Source: an uncultured Bacillaceae bacterium (GTDB lineage: Bacteria > Bacillota > Bacilli > Bacillales > Cytobacillaceae). From it: DNA of 14,302 bases. Of this stretch, positions 1-6,011 are shown piece after piece. Below the pieces are notes generated by a model. That model was given only the letters and a program-made list of their open reading frames with translations. It had not been told where the DNA came from and ran no database searches. Position 1 is the first letter of the stretch. The number at the start of each line of letters is the position of its first letter. Made by a program: the position numbers and the translations under genes. Location of the stretch: contig CALKIU010000076.1 in NCBI GenBank assembly GCA_937995745.1, forward strand, positions 1 through 14,302, read 5' to 3'.

Positions 1-6
1 CTGTCC

Positions 7-55
7 CCTTGTCCCGGGGACAAGGAACCTTGTTTCGGGGAGATGCCGTTCCTTG
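7..55. repeat. Overlapping inverted repeats at the left edge
   Basis: A perfect 9-bp inverted repeat (CCTTGTCCC at 7-15, GGGACAAGG at 17-25) overlaps a second one (CAAGGAAC at 21-28, GTTCCTTG at 48-55). A run of nine T starts at 66, eleven bases after the second stem, so this may be the remains of a terminator for a gene left of the window. The GTCCC/GGGAC core also recalls the 33-nt repeats found further right, but the GGTGCC palindrome is absent and I do not count it as a copy. Confidence 0.4.
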
Positions 56-157
56 GTGGGGCGGCTTTTTTTTTATGCAGAAGCAAGATATTTCCGAAAC
101 GGTGTGATAACATTAGCTAAATCGATATATAAAATTTCATAAAATCACATAATTTAT

Positions 158-166
158 TGCTATAAA
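158..166 (+). promoter_or_regulatory. Candidate extended -10 promoter for the NUDIX gene
   Basis: TG at 158-159, one base, then TATAAA at 161-166 forms an extended -10 element in a very AT-rich stretch. No good -35 box is seen 17 bp upstream, which extended -10 promoters tolerate. Transcription would begin near 172, about 53 nt before the chosen start codon. Confidence 0.4.
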
Positions 167-174
167 TAAAGTGA

Positions 175-207
175 GATGCCAGGAGCACGGTTTGAGTGCC
201 CGGCATC
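175..207 (+). promoter_or_regulatory. 5' leader hairpin before the NUDIX gene
   Basis: GATGCC (175-180) pairs with GGCATC (202-207), and GCAC (185-188) with GTGC (196-199) inside it. The hairpin would lie at the extreme 5' end of the transcript and stop a few bases before the ribosome binding site at 212-219. Such a position suggests mRNA stabilisation or translation control, but this is inference. Confidence 0.4.
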
Positions 208-224
208 CGGTTAGGAGTGTGTTC

Positions 225-686
225 ATGGGATATATTGAGGAATTGCGGAAGCTGGTTGGCCACCGTCCTGTGATTTTGGTGGGCGTGGCGATTGCGGTAT
301 TAAATGAACGGGGTGAAATTCTCCTTCAAAAGAGATGGGATGGAAGTTGGGGGCTGCCGGGCGGACTGATGGAACCCGGGGAATCGACGGAAGAAACGGG
401 ACGGAGGGAAGTTTTTGAAGAAACCGGCCTGATAATCGGTGAAATGAAACTTCTCGACATTTTCTCCGGCGAAAAATATTTCGTAAAATTGCCCAATGGC
501 GATCAATTTTATCCCGTTACCATCGTCTACCTGTCTGACGATATTGCCGGCGGCACATTGAAACCCGACGGAATCGAGTCAACCGAAGTGCGCTTTTTCA
601 AACAAGACAAGCTCCCTGAAAAACTGCACTTCGTCTTCAAAGATTTGATGGATAAATATGGATGTCTGGCGCCTGAAAGGAAGTGA
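225..686 (+). CDS. NUDIX hydrolase
   Basis: This 153-residue soluble protein belongs to the NUDIX superfamily, which hydrolyses nucleoside diphosphates linked to another moiety (NTPs, ADP-ribose, NADH and similar), usually as cytoplasmic housekeeping. The complete Nudix box GX5EX7REUXEEXGU spans residues 47-69, with the metal-binding REVFEE core at 61-66. It is preceded by the usual beta strand ending SWGLPGG. The frame is open from a GTG at 171, but the ATG at 225 is preferred: TAGGAGTG at 212-219 is a well-spaced ribosome binding site, and the earlier start would translate the leader hairpin. The N-terminus (GYIEELRKLVGHRP) is typical of a Bacillus NUDIX subgroup. It appears monocistronic, with its own promoter and no same-function neighbour. 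The substrate cannot be read from the sequence. Confidence 0.92.
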   Translation: MGYIEELRKLVGHRPVILVGVAIAVLNERGEILLQKRWDGSWGLPGGLMEPGESTEETGRREVFEETGLIIGEMKLLDIFSGEKYFVKLPNGDQFYPVTIVYLSDDIAGGTLKPDGIESTEVRFFKQDKLPEKLHFVFKDLMDKYGCLAPERK

Positions 687-718
687 TACATGGGAGGTTG
701 TATCCCGCTTGATTTTTT
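685..718 (+). terminator. Weak terminator-like hairpin after the NUDIX gene
   Basis: GATACA (685-690) pairs with TGTATC (699-704), overlapping the stop codon, and a T6 run follows at 713-718. The eight bases between stem and T-run make it a poor intrinsic terminator, but no better one is seen. Confidence 0.3.
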
Positions 719-751
719 GGATGTTTTTGTCGAATTTTGTCTATTTGATGG

Positions 752-757
752 TATAAT
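752..757 (+). promoter_or_regulatory. Candidate -10 box for the deacetylase transcript
   Basis: A perfect TATAAT lies at 752-757. The best -35 candidate is TTGTCG at 727-732, but its 19-bp spacer is long. If used, transcription starts near 764 and leaves a leader of about 220 nt before the deacetylase start codon. Confidence 0.45.
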
Positions 758-817
758 GAAACTAATCCAAGGATTGTCATATGTTCCAATAGTCCTATTT
801 TCCAAACAATTCCGAAA

Positions 818-979
818 GGGTTTGCAGCCTCCCCTTCTGTCAACGGGAAATGATACTTAAAAAAGTTACTGTCAATTTCGGCACATTCTGCATTTGATTT
901 TCATTCATCAGGTTAAGGGGGAGGCTGTGGGTTTGCACCGCCCCTTCCCCCTGCCCTAAACAGACATAAAAAGGGGGAA
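818..979 (+). promoter_or_regulatory. Structured leader with a sequestered ribosome binding site
   Basis: Four alternating segments can pair in mutually exclusive ways. Segment A (825-836, CAGCCTCCCCTT) complements B (915-927, purine-rich, one bulged G). B bases 915-920 (AAGGGG) complement C bases 941-946 (CCCCTT). C bases 945-952 (TTCCCCCT) exactly complement 972-979, which is the ribosome binding site (D). A:B pairing would leave C free to mask the site; B:C pairing would expose it. An imperfect direct repeat (818-837 and 929-947) supplies the two pyrimidine segments. No known riboswitch class is recognised, and the switch reading is inference. Confidence 0.45.
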
Positions 980-985
980 TCGGCC

Positions 986-2125
986 ATGCCGGAATATTTT
1001 CTCGGACTATTATTCTTTTTATTAACCATTCTATTTTTAGTCCGTTCATTCATTTCTGCGAAGAAGAAAGTGATTTACCTTACCTTTGCCGCTGTGAGCT
1101 TGTTGGCCGGAATACTGATCTTTGCTTTTTACAATTGGCATCTTTCGGAAAAAAATGATGACGTAGCCGACAATCCTCCCATCCATTCGGGCGGTGAAGA
1201 GCCGCAAAACGGAACGGGAAAGGACCCGGAAGACAATGAAGAACCGGGGGATAATGATGAAGTGGAAAAGCCTGAACCGAAAGAACCGGAAAAACCAAAG
1301 CTCAAAGAAATCATCGTACCGGATGATGAAGTTGTCTATTATGTAGTCGAAAAAGGGGACACCCTTTTCAACATTTCCCAAAGGTCCGGCATTCCCGCCG
1401 AAAAAATTAAACAATGGAATCAATTGTCCGGCGACACCATTTATATCGGACAAGTCTTAATACTTTACGGAAAAAACAAAGAGCCTGCACCGCAGCAGCC
1501 AAAGCCCGAAGAGCCGGGCAACTACGGTCCTTCCAAAATCATTGTCCGCGGCAATCCGAACGCCAAGAAAATTGCCCTGACGTTCGATGCGGGCAGTGAC
1601 ATTGCCGGAATCAGAATCCTTGACGTATTAAAGGAACACAACGTCAAAGCGACCTTCTTCCTGACCGGAAAATGGGTGGAAAAATTCCCGAGCTACGCGA
1701 AAAGAATTGCGGCTGAAGGCCATGAAATCGCCAATCATTCCCATTCCCATCCTGATGCGGTGAAAACGGACAGTTCGGTATTTTACGAAGATATTAAAAA
1801 AGCGGAAAGAATCATTGAGGAAACGACCGGAGTTTCTCCGCGGCCGTATTTCCGTTTCCCGTACGGTTCTTACAACAAAGACGCACTGGAGACTGTCGGA
1901 AAAGCCGGTTATCCGTACAGCATCCATTGGACGATCGATACTCTTGATTGGCAGCAACCGGCAGCGGATGTAATTGCGCAACGGATTTTGGACAAAGCTC
2001 AAAACGGCGCCATCGTTCTCATGCATATCGGGGGAATCAACACTCCTGACGGGGTCGACCAAGTCATTCCCGAGTTGAAAAAGAGAGGCTACCAAATCGT
2101 CACTTTAAGCGAAGTGCTGAAATAA
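986..2125 (+). CDS. Membrane-anchored LysM polysaccharide deacetylase (CE4/NodB)
   Basis: This 379-residue protein probably deacetylates cell-wall N-acetyl sugars outside the membrane. It has two N-terminal membrane helices (about 2-20 and 29-48), an acidic Pro/Glu/Lys-rich linker (about 58-110), a LysM peptidoglycan-binding domain (about 118-161, YYVVEKGDTLFNIS to IGQVLIL) and a NodB domain (about 185-379). CE4 motifs are visible: TFDAG at 199-203 (catalytic base D201), HSHSH at 251-255 (zinc ligands), RFPYG at 290-294, DTLDW at 318-322 and LMH at 345-347. The second Asp of the classic TFDDG motif, normally a metal ligand, is Ala202; I believe TFDAG variants occur in some Firmicute members. 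The start has a strong AAGGGGG site at 971-977. A small membrane-protein gene follows after 73 nt. Substrate (peptidoglycan or another glycan) is not determined. Confidence 0.9.
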   Translation: MPEYFLGLLFFLLTILFLVRSFISAKKKVIYLTFAAVSLLAGILIFAFYNWHLSEKNDDVADNPPIHSGGEEPQNGTGKDPEDNEEPGDNDEVEKPEPKEPEKPKLKEIIVPDDEVVYYVVEKGDTLFNISQRSGIPAEKIKQWNQLSGDTIYIGQVLILYGKNKEPAPQQPKPEEPGNYGPSKIIVRGNPNAKKIALTFDAGSDIAGIRILDVLKEHNVKATFFLTGKWVEKFPSYAKRIAAEGHEIANHSHSHPDAVKTDSSVFYEDIKKAERIIEETTGVSPRPYFRFPYGSYNKDALETVGKAGYPYSIHWTIDTLDWQQPAADVIAQRILDKAQNGAIVLMHIGGINTPDGVDQVIPELKKRGYQIVTLSEVLK

Positions 2126-2132
2126 AAACGAA

Positions 2133-2182
2133 AAGTGCCGGCGCCTGTCGTTCATCGTTCCGGCAGGCGACCGGCGCCACTT
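2133..2182. terminator. Long bulged hairpin between deacetylase and small gene
   Basis: AAGTG-CCGG-CGCCTG (2133-2147) pairs with CAGGCG-CCGG-CACTT (2164-2182), with small bulges and a short loop. On plus no T-run follows, so transcription should continue into the small gene. On minus the hairpin is followed by TTTTCGTTTTTATTT, a good intrinsic terminator that would block antisense transcription into the deacetylase. An mRNA-stabilising role on plus is also possible. Confidence 0.5.
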
Positions 2183-2198
2183 GAAAGGATGATGAAAC

Positions 2199-2351
2199 AT
2201 GCTAAAAATCATTACAGCCGTTGTTTTCATCGTTTTGGCCGTTTTAATGCTGCACGGTTTTATCACCCATTTGAAAGAGAAAAAAAGATGGATGTACCTC
2301 TCCTTTTCGCTTCTCGGTGCCATCATCGCCATTGTTCTGTTCCTTTGTTGA
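2199..2351 (+). CDS. Small two-helix membrane protein (50 aa)
   Basis: The predicted 50-residue protein starts MLKIITAVVFIV and ends LFLC. It has two hydrophobic helices (about 3-24 and 33-49) joined by a basic turn (HLKEKKRW), so it should be a membrane hairpin. GAAAGGATGA at 2183-2192 provides a ribosome binding site about seven to ten bases before the ATG. It lies 73 nt after the deacetylase and before the terminators at 2589 and 2704, so co-transcription is likely. Its layout resembles residues 4-50 of the deacetylase (shared FI(S/T), lysine cluster, YL(T/S)F, then a second helix), which suggests a free copy of that anchor. It is not a family I recognise, and the small size leaves doubt that it is expressed. 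Confidence 0.6.
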   Translation: MLKIITAVVFIVLAVLMLHGFITHLKEKKRWMYLSFSLLGAIIAIVLFLC

Positions 2352-2373
2352 CCAAAAAGGATGGTCATTGAAA

Positions 2374-2408
2374 CCGGCAAAACGTTAAACCTGTTAATCA
2401 TCTGCCGG
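2374..2408. other. Intergenic stretch with a small inverted repeat
   Basis: Between the small gene and the terminators (2352-2588) I see no coding region. CCGGCA at 2374-2379 is inverted as TGCCGG at 2403-2408, and TGACCA at 2349-2354 as TGGTCA at 2362-2367. Neither is followed by a T-run. The rest is unremarkable AT-rich sequence. Confidence 0.3.
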
Positions 2409-2588
2409 ATACAGTTGAAAGGAAAATGAAAATCCGGCTGTTTTCCCCTGGCTGTATTCTCCTCACACCGGCTCTTTTCATGCGAGTAAAATGCCCAAAA
2501 AGAAAGTTTTAACCCGCTAATCTGCATGTCGTTTTTTTGATTGAAAACCCTTTCATTTTTCTAAAAAATATGGTTAAATAATAGTAGA

Positions 2589-2657
2589 ACCACCGTTTTC
2601 ACTCCTTTTCACTGAAGTCCTGCGCAGGACGATTTTGAAAATGGTGGTCTTTTTTTT
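2589..2657 (+). terminator. Intrinsic terminator with a nested palindrome
   Basis: ACCACCGTTTTCA (2589-2601) pairs with TGAAAATGGTGGT (2636-2648) over 13 bp with one G-T pair, followed by T8 at 2650-2657. The loop contains a perfect palindrome GTCCTGCGCAGGAC (2617-2630). It can end the deacetylase/small-gene transcript. AT-rich sequence with a weak -10-like TAAATA (2575-2580) lies just upstream, so the structure could also be a short independent RNA. Confidence 0.75.
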
Positions 2658-2703
2658 GTGCAATTTTGCGCTGAGCAAAAAACGGACATTTGCCTGATGA
2701 TGG

Positions 2704-2743
2704 AAAATCCGGCGGGGGATACGTCCAACCCGCCGGATTTTTT
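2704..2743. terminator. Bidirectional intrinsic terminator
   Basis: A perfect 13-bp inverted repeat (AAAATCCGGCGGG at 2704-2716, CCCGCCGGATTTT at 2729-2741) has a T6 run on plus (2738-2743) and an A-tract that gives T4 on minus. It sits between convergent genes, 48 nt after the minus-strand DUF4153 stop, and should end both transcripts. Confidence 0.9.
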
Positions 2744-2791
2744 CCTGACTCTGTTTTCAAGCCTGCTTGGCAAGCGGCGCTTTTCAGTTCA

Positions 2792-4564
2792 TTAAAGCCG
2801 CTTTATTTTTATCAGCACATATATATCTGCGCGATTGTATGCGGAGTCCATGATGTCGACGGTCGCATCTTTTACGATCACAGACAATTTCGCCTCATCA
2901 TTTTCCACCGCAAAGACCGCTTCTTCAAAAGAAAGCATGTCTTTTCCGCTGTAGCCGGCATATTTTTCAAAAATTTTCCCCGTCTCCAAACGGATAAGTT
3001 CTTTGCCGTTTTCATCGGCCAATTTTAATAAAATCTCTCCGTCGCGGGGCTCCTTTTTCAATTGGTATGTTTTCCCGCCGTCCCGGATGGCAAAGCTTTC
3101 TTCACTGTCATCTCCCGTAAAAACATAAGTTTCCAGCAAATAATCGTAACCTCCGATATGAAGCGGCTCGGCCGCATTAAGCCAAAGGTGGATTGGCTCT
3201 TTATAATCGCCCGAATCGTGCAGATCGAGGCTGAAACCGAAAACGCGTTCAAAATCTTGGTAAAGCCGAAAATCTTCCGGCAGCCAGGCGATTTTTTCCG
3301 TATAACCCATGAAATCCAAGTATTGCAAGGCATGAATGATCGTTTGCTTGTCGTCTTTTGAAATCGATGGATTGGCTTGAATTTGGCCGTCCTGAAGCAT
3401 GTTGTTTCTTTCAAGCACATCCTCAATGAGGCCGACTTGGCTTGCCCGGCTGACGGTAAAAGCGTCAACGGGCGGAATGATCGCCACCAGCGAAAAGAGA
3501 ATGAGCAGCGCGGCGACGATCCCGTTTTTCCGGACCGGCAAAAAGCTGAGCAGCCCGCCGGAAATGGCGGCAAAAATTCCAAACAGGATGACAAAATAGC
3601 GTGTGTGCGTGACTCCCATATCCGCGATGTTTAATGCCGATGCCGCAATCTGGAACAGGACGATGGGAATGAGCACTTTCGGGAAAATTTTTCTGAACCA
3701 TATGGCGAATTGATTTTCGATGTCACTGGCCAAAATGTATACGATAATCACAGTGATGGCATAAGAAACGAGCATCGGCTCCAATAGGTTGTCCGTCCAA
3801 AACTCACCGGTGATATTTTTCAAAATATAAATGACCAATATGAAAGTGTACGCGGCAATTAACGGAATGAGTATATAAGAAATTAAAATCTCCAAAAATT
3901 TCGGACATTGGGCCGCCTTGTTCACTTGTTCGTATCGTTCATCGGAGGCAGTGCCGGCCGCTTTTCCCGGAAAGACCGGAATCAGCGACAAATAATACAT
4001 CGGCGCAAACAGAACAAAAACGATATTGGCTGTATGCCAATAAGCTTCGAAATCGACTTCAGAAATGAGAATGCTGAACGTTCCAAGGATAATCGCTATC
4101 CCGGCAAAAATAACCCCCGAAAAGAATAAGGAGTTAAATAATGATTTAAATGTAATCATAAAACTTTGGTTGAAGGTAATTTTGCTTTTTATGGCAGGAA
4201 TCCATATGAAAGCAATCAAAAGGGCAAACAGTGCGACAGACGTTCTGATTACAAGTTCCATGCTGAGTTCGGGTGCTTGTTTGATGACAAGGTAGTATCC
4301 TGCTGTCAGGACAAGGACGGCAGCCAAAAACGCAAGGCGGGCGGAAGTTTTTGAAAAATAACGCTCATAAACCGCTTGAGAAACCGCACCAAGAAAGGCG
4401 CCGACCACAAATGTGAGCAGCCATACGGTCACATTCTCATCCCGGCTGATTCCGTAAGCATTGACGATGGCCGCCGCCACAAGGAACAGCGTTGTTAAAG
4501 GATAACGGGCAATGGCATTGGTCAGCCCGGCCAATCTTCCTTGAAATCTTTTTACCCAATTCAT
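2792..4564 (-). CDS. DUF4153-type polytopic membrane protein
   Basis: The 590-residue protein has about eleven hydrophobic segments in its first 365 residues (roughly 22-40, 46-66, 76-94, 105-123, 146-166, 178-197, 224-246, 263-280, 297-315, 322-341 and 347-364). A soluble C-terminal domain of about 225 residues follows. The N-terminal AIARYPLTTLFLVAAAIV and overall layout match what I know of DUF4153 proteins, whose function is unknown. The C-terminal part has alternating hydrophobic strands (for example 470-485 and 496-530) and no catalytic motif I recognise. The ATG at 4564 has AAGGAGG seven bases upstream (4572-4578). It is the only gene in its transcript, preceded by a structured leader from about 4773 and ended by the terminator at 2704-2743. 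Function remains unknown. Confidence 0.78.
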   Translation of the reverse strand: MNWVKRFQGRLAGLTNAIARYPLTTLFLVAAAIVNAYGISRDENVTVWLLTFVVGAFLGAVSQAVYERYFSKTSARLAFLAAVLVLTAGYYLVIKQAPELSMELVIRTSVALFALLIAFIWIPAIKSKITFNQSFMITFKSLFNSLFFSGVIFAGIAIILGTFSILISEVDFEAYWHTANIVFVLFAPMYYLSLIPVFPGKAAGTASDERYEQVNKAAQCPKFLEILISYILIPLIAAYTFILVIYILKNITGEFWTDNLLEPMLVSYAITVIIVYILASDIENQFAIWFRKIFPKVLIPIVLFQIAASALNIADMGVTHTRYFVILFGIFAAISGGLLSFLPVRKNGIVAALLILFSLVAIIPPVDAFTVSRASQVGLIEDVLERNNMLQDGQIQANPSISKDDKQTIIHALQYLDFMGYTEKIAWLPEDFRLYQDFERVFGFSLDLHDSGDYKEPIHLWLNAAEPLHIGGYDYLLETYVFTGDDSEESFAIRDGGKTYQLKKEPRDGEILLKLADENGKELIRLETGKIFEKYAGYSGKDMLSFEEAVFAVENDEAKLSVIVKDATVDIMDSAYNRADIYVLIKIKRL

Positions 4565-4598
4565 CTTTTTTCCTCCTTATTCTTTTCGAGATTTTATG

Positions 4599-4616
4599 TA
4601 TTTTTTAGAAAAAATA
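4599..4616. repeat. AT-rich palindrome upstream of the DUF4153 gene
   Basis: TATTTTTT at 4599-4606 and AAAAAATA at 4609-4616 form an 8-bp perfect inverted repeat with two central bases, 35 nt before the start codon and just upstream of the ribosome binding site on minus. It could be a protein-binding site or a leader hairpin. Confidence 0.4.
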
Positions 4617-4667
4617 TTATGTATTCATTATTGGCAATTTGTGCGGCATGGTCCGTTCCCGTGTTTT

Positions 4668-4724
4668 GGGATAAAGCTTGGCCACGCGCTCTTCCCGGCA
4701 AATTTAAGACGAACTCTTTATCCC
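4668..4724 (-). promoter_or_regulatory. Leader stem of the DUF4153 transcript
   Basis: GGGATAAAG (4668-4676) and CTTTATCCC (4716-4724) are a perfect 9-bp inverted repeat enclosing 39 nt. Both lie inside the predicted minus-strand leader, between the candidate -10 box at 4779-4784 and the gene start at 4564. No known riboswitch is recognised. Confidence 0.4.
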
Positions 4725-4778
4725 GGACCGCGGCGCCTGACGACAACACCTTCCCTTTCTCAATATCCCCTTACAAAA

Positions 4779-4784
4779 ATTATA
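4779..4784 (-). promoter_or_regulatory. Candidate -10 box for the DUF4153 gene
   Basis: On minus this is a perfect TATAAT. The -35 region is weak: the candidate TTGTAT lies about 20 bp upstream. Start of transcription would be near 4772, giving a leader of about 208 nt. Confidence 0.4.
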
Positions 4785-4843
4785 CCTGCTTGACCACGGG
4801 AAAAATACAACAAATTAAAGACGAATAAACAACCGCAGCAGAT

Positions 4844-4876
4844 CGGGACGATTTTTGTCCCGCGGTGCCAGGCACC
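4844..4876 (+). repeat. 33-nt two-hairpin repeat, copy 1
   Basis: The unit is stem 1 (CGGGAC at 4844-4849, GTCCCG at 4857-4862, 7-nt loop) followed by C and then the palindrome GGTGCC-A-GGCACC (4864-4876). The stem can extend by further pairs into the loop. This is the only unpaired copy. It sits between the divergent DUF4153 and DUF4931 genes, and is followed by TTTCC as is copy 4. Confidence 0.9.
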
Positions 4877-4917
4877 TTTCCCCAGGCTCCGTTGCCATGC
4901 CATCGGGCCCGGCGTGG

Positions 4918-4983
4918 TATAATAATTTAAGCAGCGCTGATTGTACTTTTTGCTATATATTTTGTTTTTTTGGAAGCGCTGCT
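4918..4983 (+). promoter_or_regulatory. Candidate promoter and leader stem of the DUF4931 gene
   Basis: TATAAT at 4918-4923 is a good -10 box (best -35 TTGCCA at 4892-4897, spacer 20, weak). Right after the expected start, AGCAGCGCT (4930-4938) and AGCGCTGCT (4975-4983) form a perfect 9-bp inverted repeat around a 36-nt T-rich loop. A smaller hairpin GTGCC/GGCAC (5061-5065, 5073-5077) follows in the leader of about 180 nt. I see no coding region in 4985-5114. Confidence 0.4.
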
Positions 4984-5114
4984 GCTTTTCCGCCCTTCAC
5001 GGCAAGTAAAAAGCGCGCATTTATATATCTTTTAAACAAAGGCTTATAGTTTTGCCCAGAGTGCCCGTTGACGGCACATCCGCAAACATCTGCAAATCCC
5101 GAAAAGGAGGGTCA

Positions 5115-5876
5115 ATGAAAATGACCTATATGAAATGGTTGGCAAATATGTCCGAAGGCAAACCCAATACTTATATCAATAAAGAAGAACAGTGTCCTTT
5201 TTGCGACAGGGAGACGTTGCGAAAAGAAGGACGCATTATTGATGAGACAGAACATTTTATGATTGTCAAAAATAAATTCCCGGTTTTGGACAATACTTTT
5301 TCCACCATTATTGTCGAGCATCCAACCTGCGGGGAACACATCGGTACTTACAGCATCGATTACCTCACAAAGCTGTTGGAGTATTCTCTCAATTATTATG
5401 ACGAACTGCAATACAGCGGCCAATACACTTCCATTGTCTTCTTCAAAAACCACGGCCTGATGGCTGCAGGAAGCATCAAACATCCCCATATGCAAATCAT
5501 GGGCTTTAAAAACAAAACATTTCACGACAACCTGCAAAAATCTGATTTTGAAGGAATTCCGATTTTGTCTGATCAAACAGTTGAATGGAATGTGTCAACG
5601 AAACCGAGAAGCGAGTTTTATGAAATCAATATCATTTTGCATGACAAAGAACGTCTCGACGTTTTCGCCGGCTGTTTGCAGAAAACCGTCAACTACACTT
5701 TGGAAGTTTTAAATCCAAAATACAAAAGCTACAACCTCGCTTTTTATATAAAAGAAAAATCGCTCAAAGTAAAAGTAATCCCCCGCCAGCCGTCCACGAT
5801 CCTCCTGCTCGGCTACGGCATTCACCAAATCCCGGACAACTTGGAAGACATCGCCCGGCAACTGAAAGAATACTAA
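5115..5876 (+). CDS. DUF4931 protein (HIT / galactose-1-P uridylyltransferase-like)
   Basis: The 253-residue soluble protein resembles Bacillus DUF4931 proteins, related to the GalT branch of the HIT superfamily (nucleotidyl transferases and hydrolases that use a histidine nucleophile). Visible marks are CPFC at 27-30 (likely zinc knuckle), KNKFPVLDNTFSTIIVE at 52-68, FFKNHG at 109-114 and GSIKHPHMQ at 119-127, where H123 and H125 are the HxH active site. The reaction and substrate are unknown. The frame is open from 5052, but AAAGGAGG at 5103-5110 supports starting at ATG 5115, with ATG 5121 (spacing 10) equally possible. It is probably monocistronic. Three bases after its stop the tandem repeats begin, and the RAYT gene converges from the other side. 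Confidence 0.85.
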   Translation: MKMTYMKWLANMSEGKPNTYINKEEQCPFCDRETLRKEGRIIDETEHFMIVKNKFPVLDNTFSTIIVEHPTCGEHIGTYSIDYLTKLLEYSLNYYDELQYSGQYTSIVFFKNHGLMAAGSIKHPHMQIMGFKNKTFHDNLQKSDFEGIPILSDQTVEWNVSTKPRSEFYEINIILHDKERLDVFAGCLQKTVNYTLEVLNPKYKSYNLAFYIKEKSLKVKVIPRQPSTILLLGYGIHQIPDNLEDIARQLKEY

Positions 5877-5879
5877 ATG

Positions 5880-5912
5880 CGGGACACTTTTCGTCCCGCG
5901 GTGCCAGGCACC
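5880..5912 (+). repeat. 33-nt two-hairpin repeat, copy 2
   Basis: CGGGAC (5880-5885) and GTCCCG (5893-5898) form stem 1; GGTGCC-A-GGCACC follows at 5900-5912. It begins three bases after the DUF4931 stop codon and is the first of a tandem pair (unit offset 45 nt). The loop differs from the other copies while both stems are kept. Confidence 0.92.
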
Positions 5913-5924
5913 ACCCCTCCTCTC

Positions 5925-5957
5925 CGGGACGCATTTCGTCCCGCGGTGCCAGGCACC
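5925..5957 (+). repeat. 33-nt two-hairpin repeat, copy 3
   Basis: CGGGAC (5925-5930), loop, GTCCCG (5938-5943), then GGTGCC-A-GGCACC (5945-5957). Stem 1 gains one extra pair (G5931-C5937). It is separated by 12 nt from copy 2 and ends 54 nt before the stop codon of the convergent RAYT gene. Confidence 0.92.
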
Positions 5958-6011
5958 CGCTCCCCCGCTCCCCGGGGATGCGGCCGGCACCCCTCCCTGG
6001 CGCTTTCCGCC

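Noticed and set aside
171..224. 18-residue upstream extension of the NUDIX hydrolase from GTG 171
   Set aside because: It would translate the leader hairpin, lacks a ribosome binding site and is not part of the NUDIX fold; ATG 225 is well supported.
1628..2095. 155-codon open frame on minus opposite the deacetylase
   Set aside because: It is antisense to the NodB domain, with no ribosome binding site or recognisable motif.
5880..5957. CRISPR array reading of the tandem repeats
   Set aside because: Only two units per site, 10-12-nt spacers, units made of two hairpins, and no cas genes; REP-like repeats explain them better.
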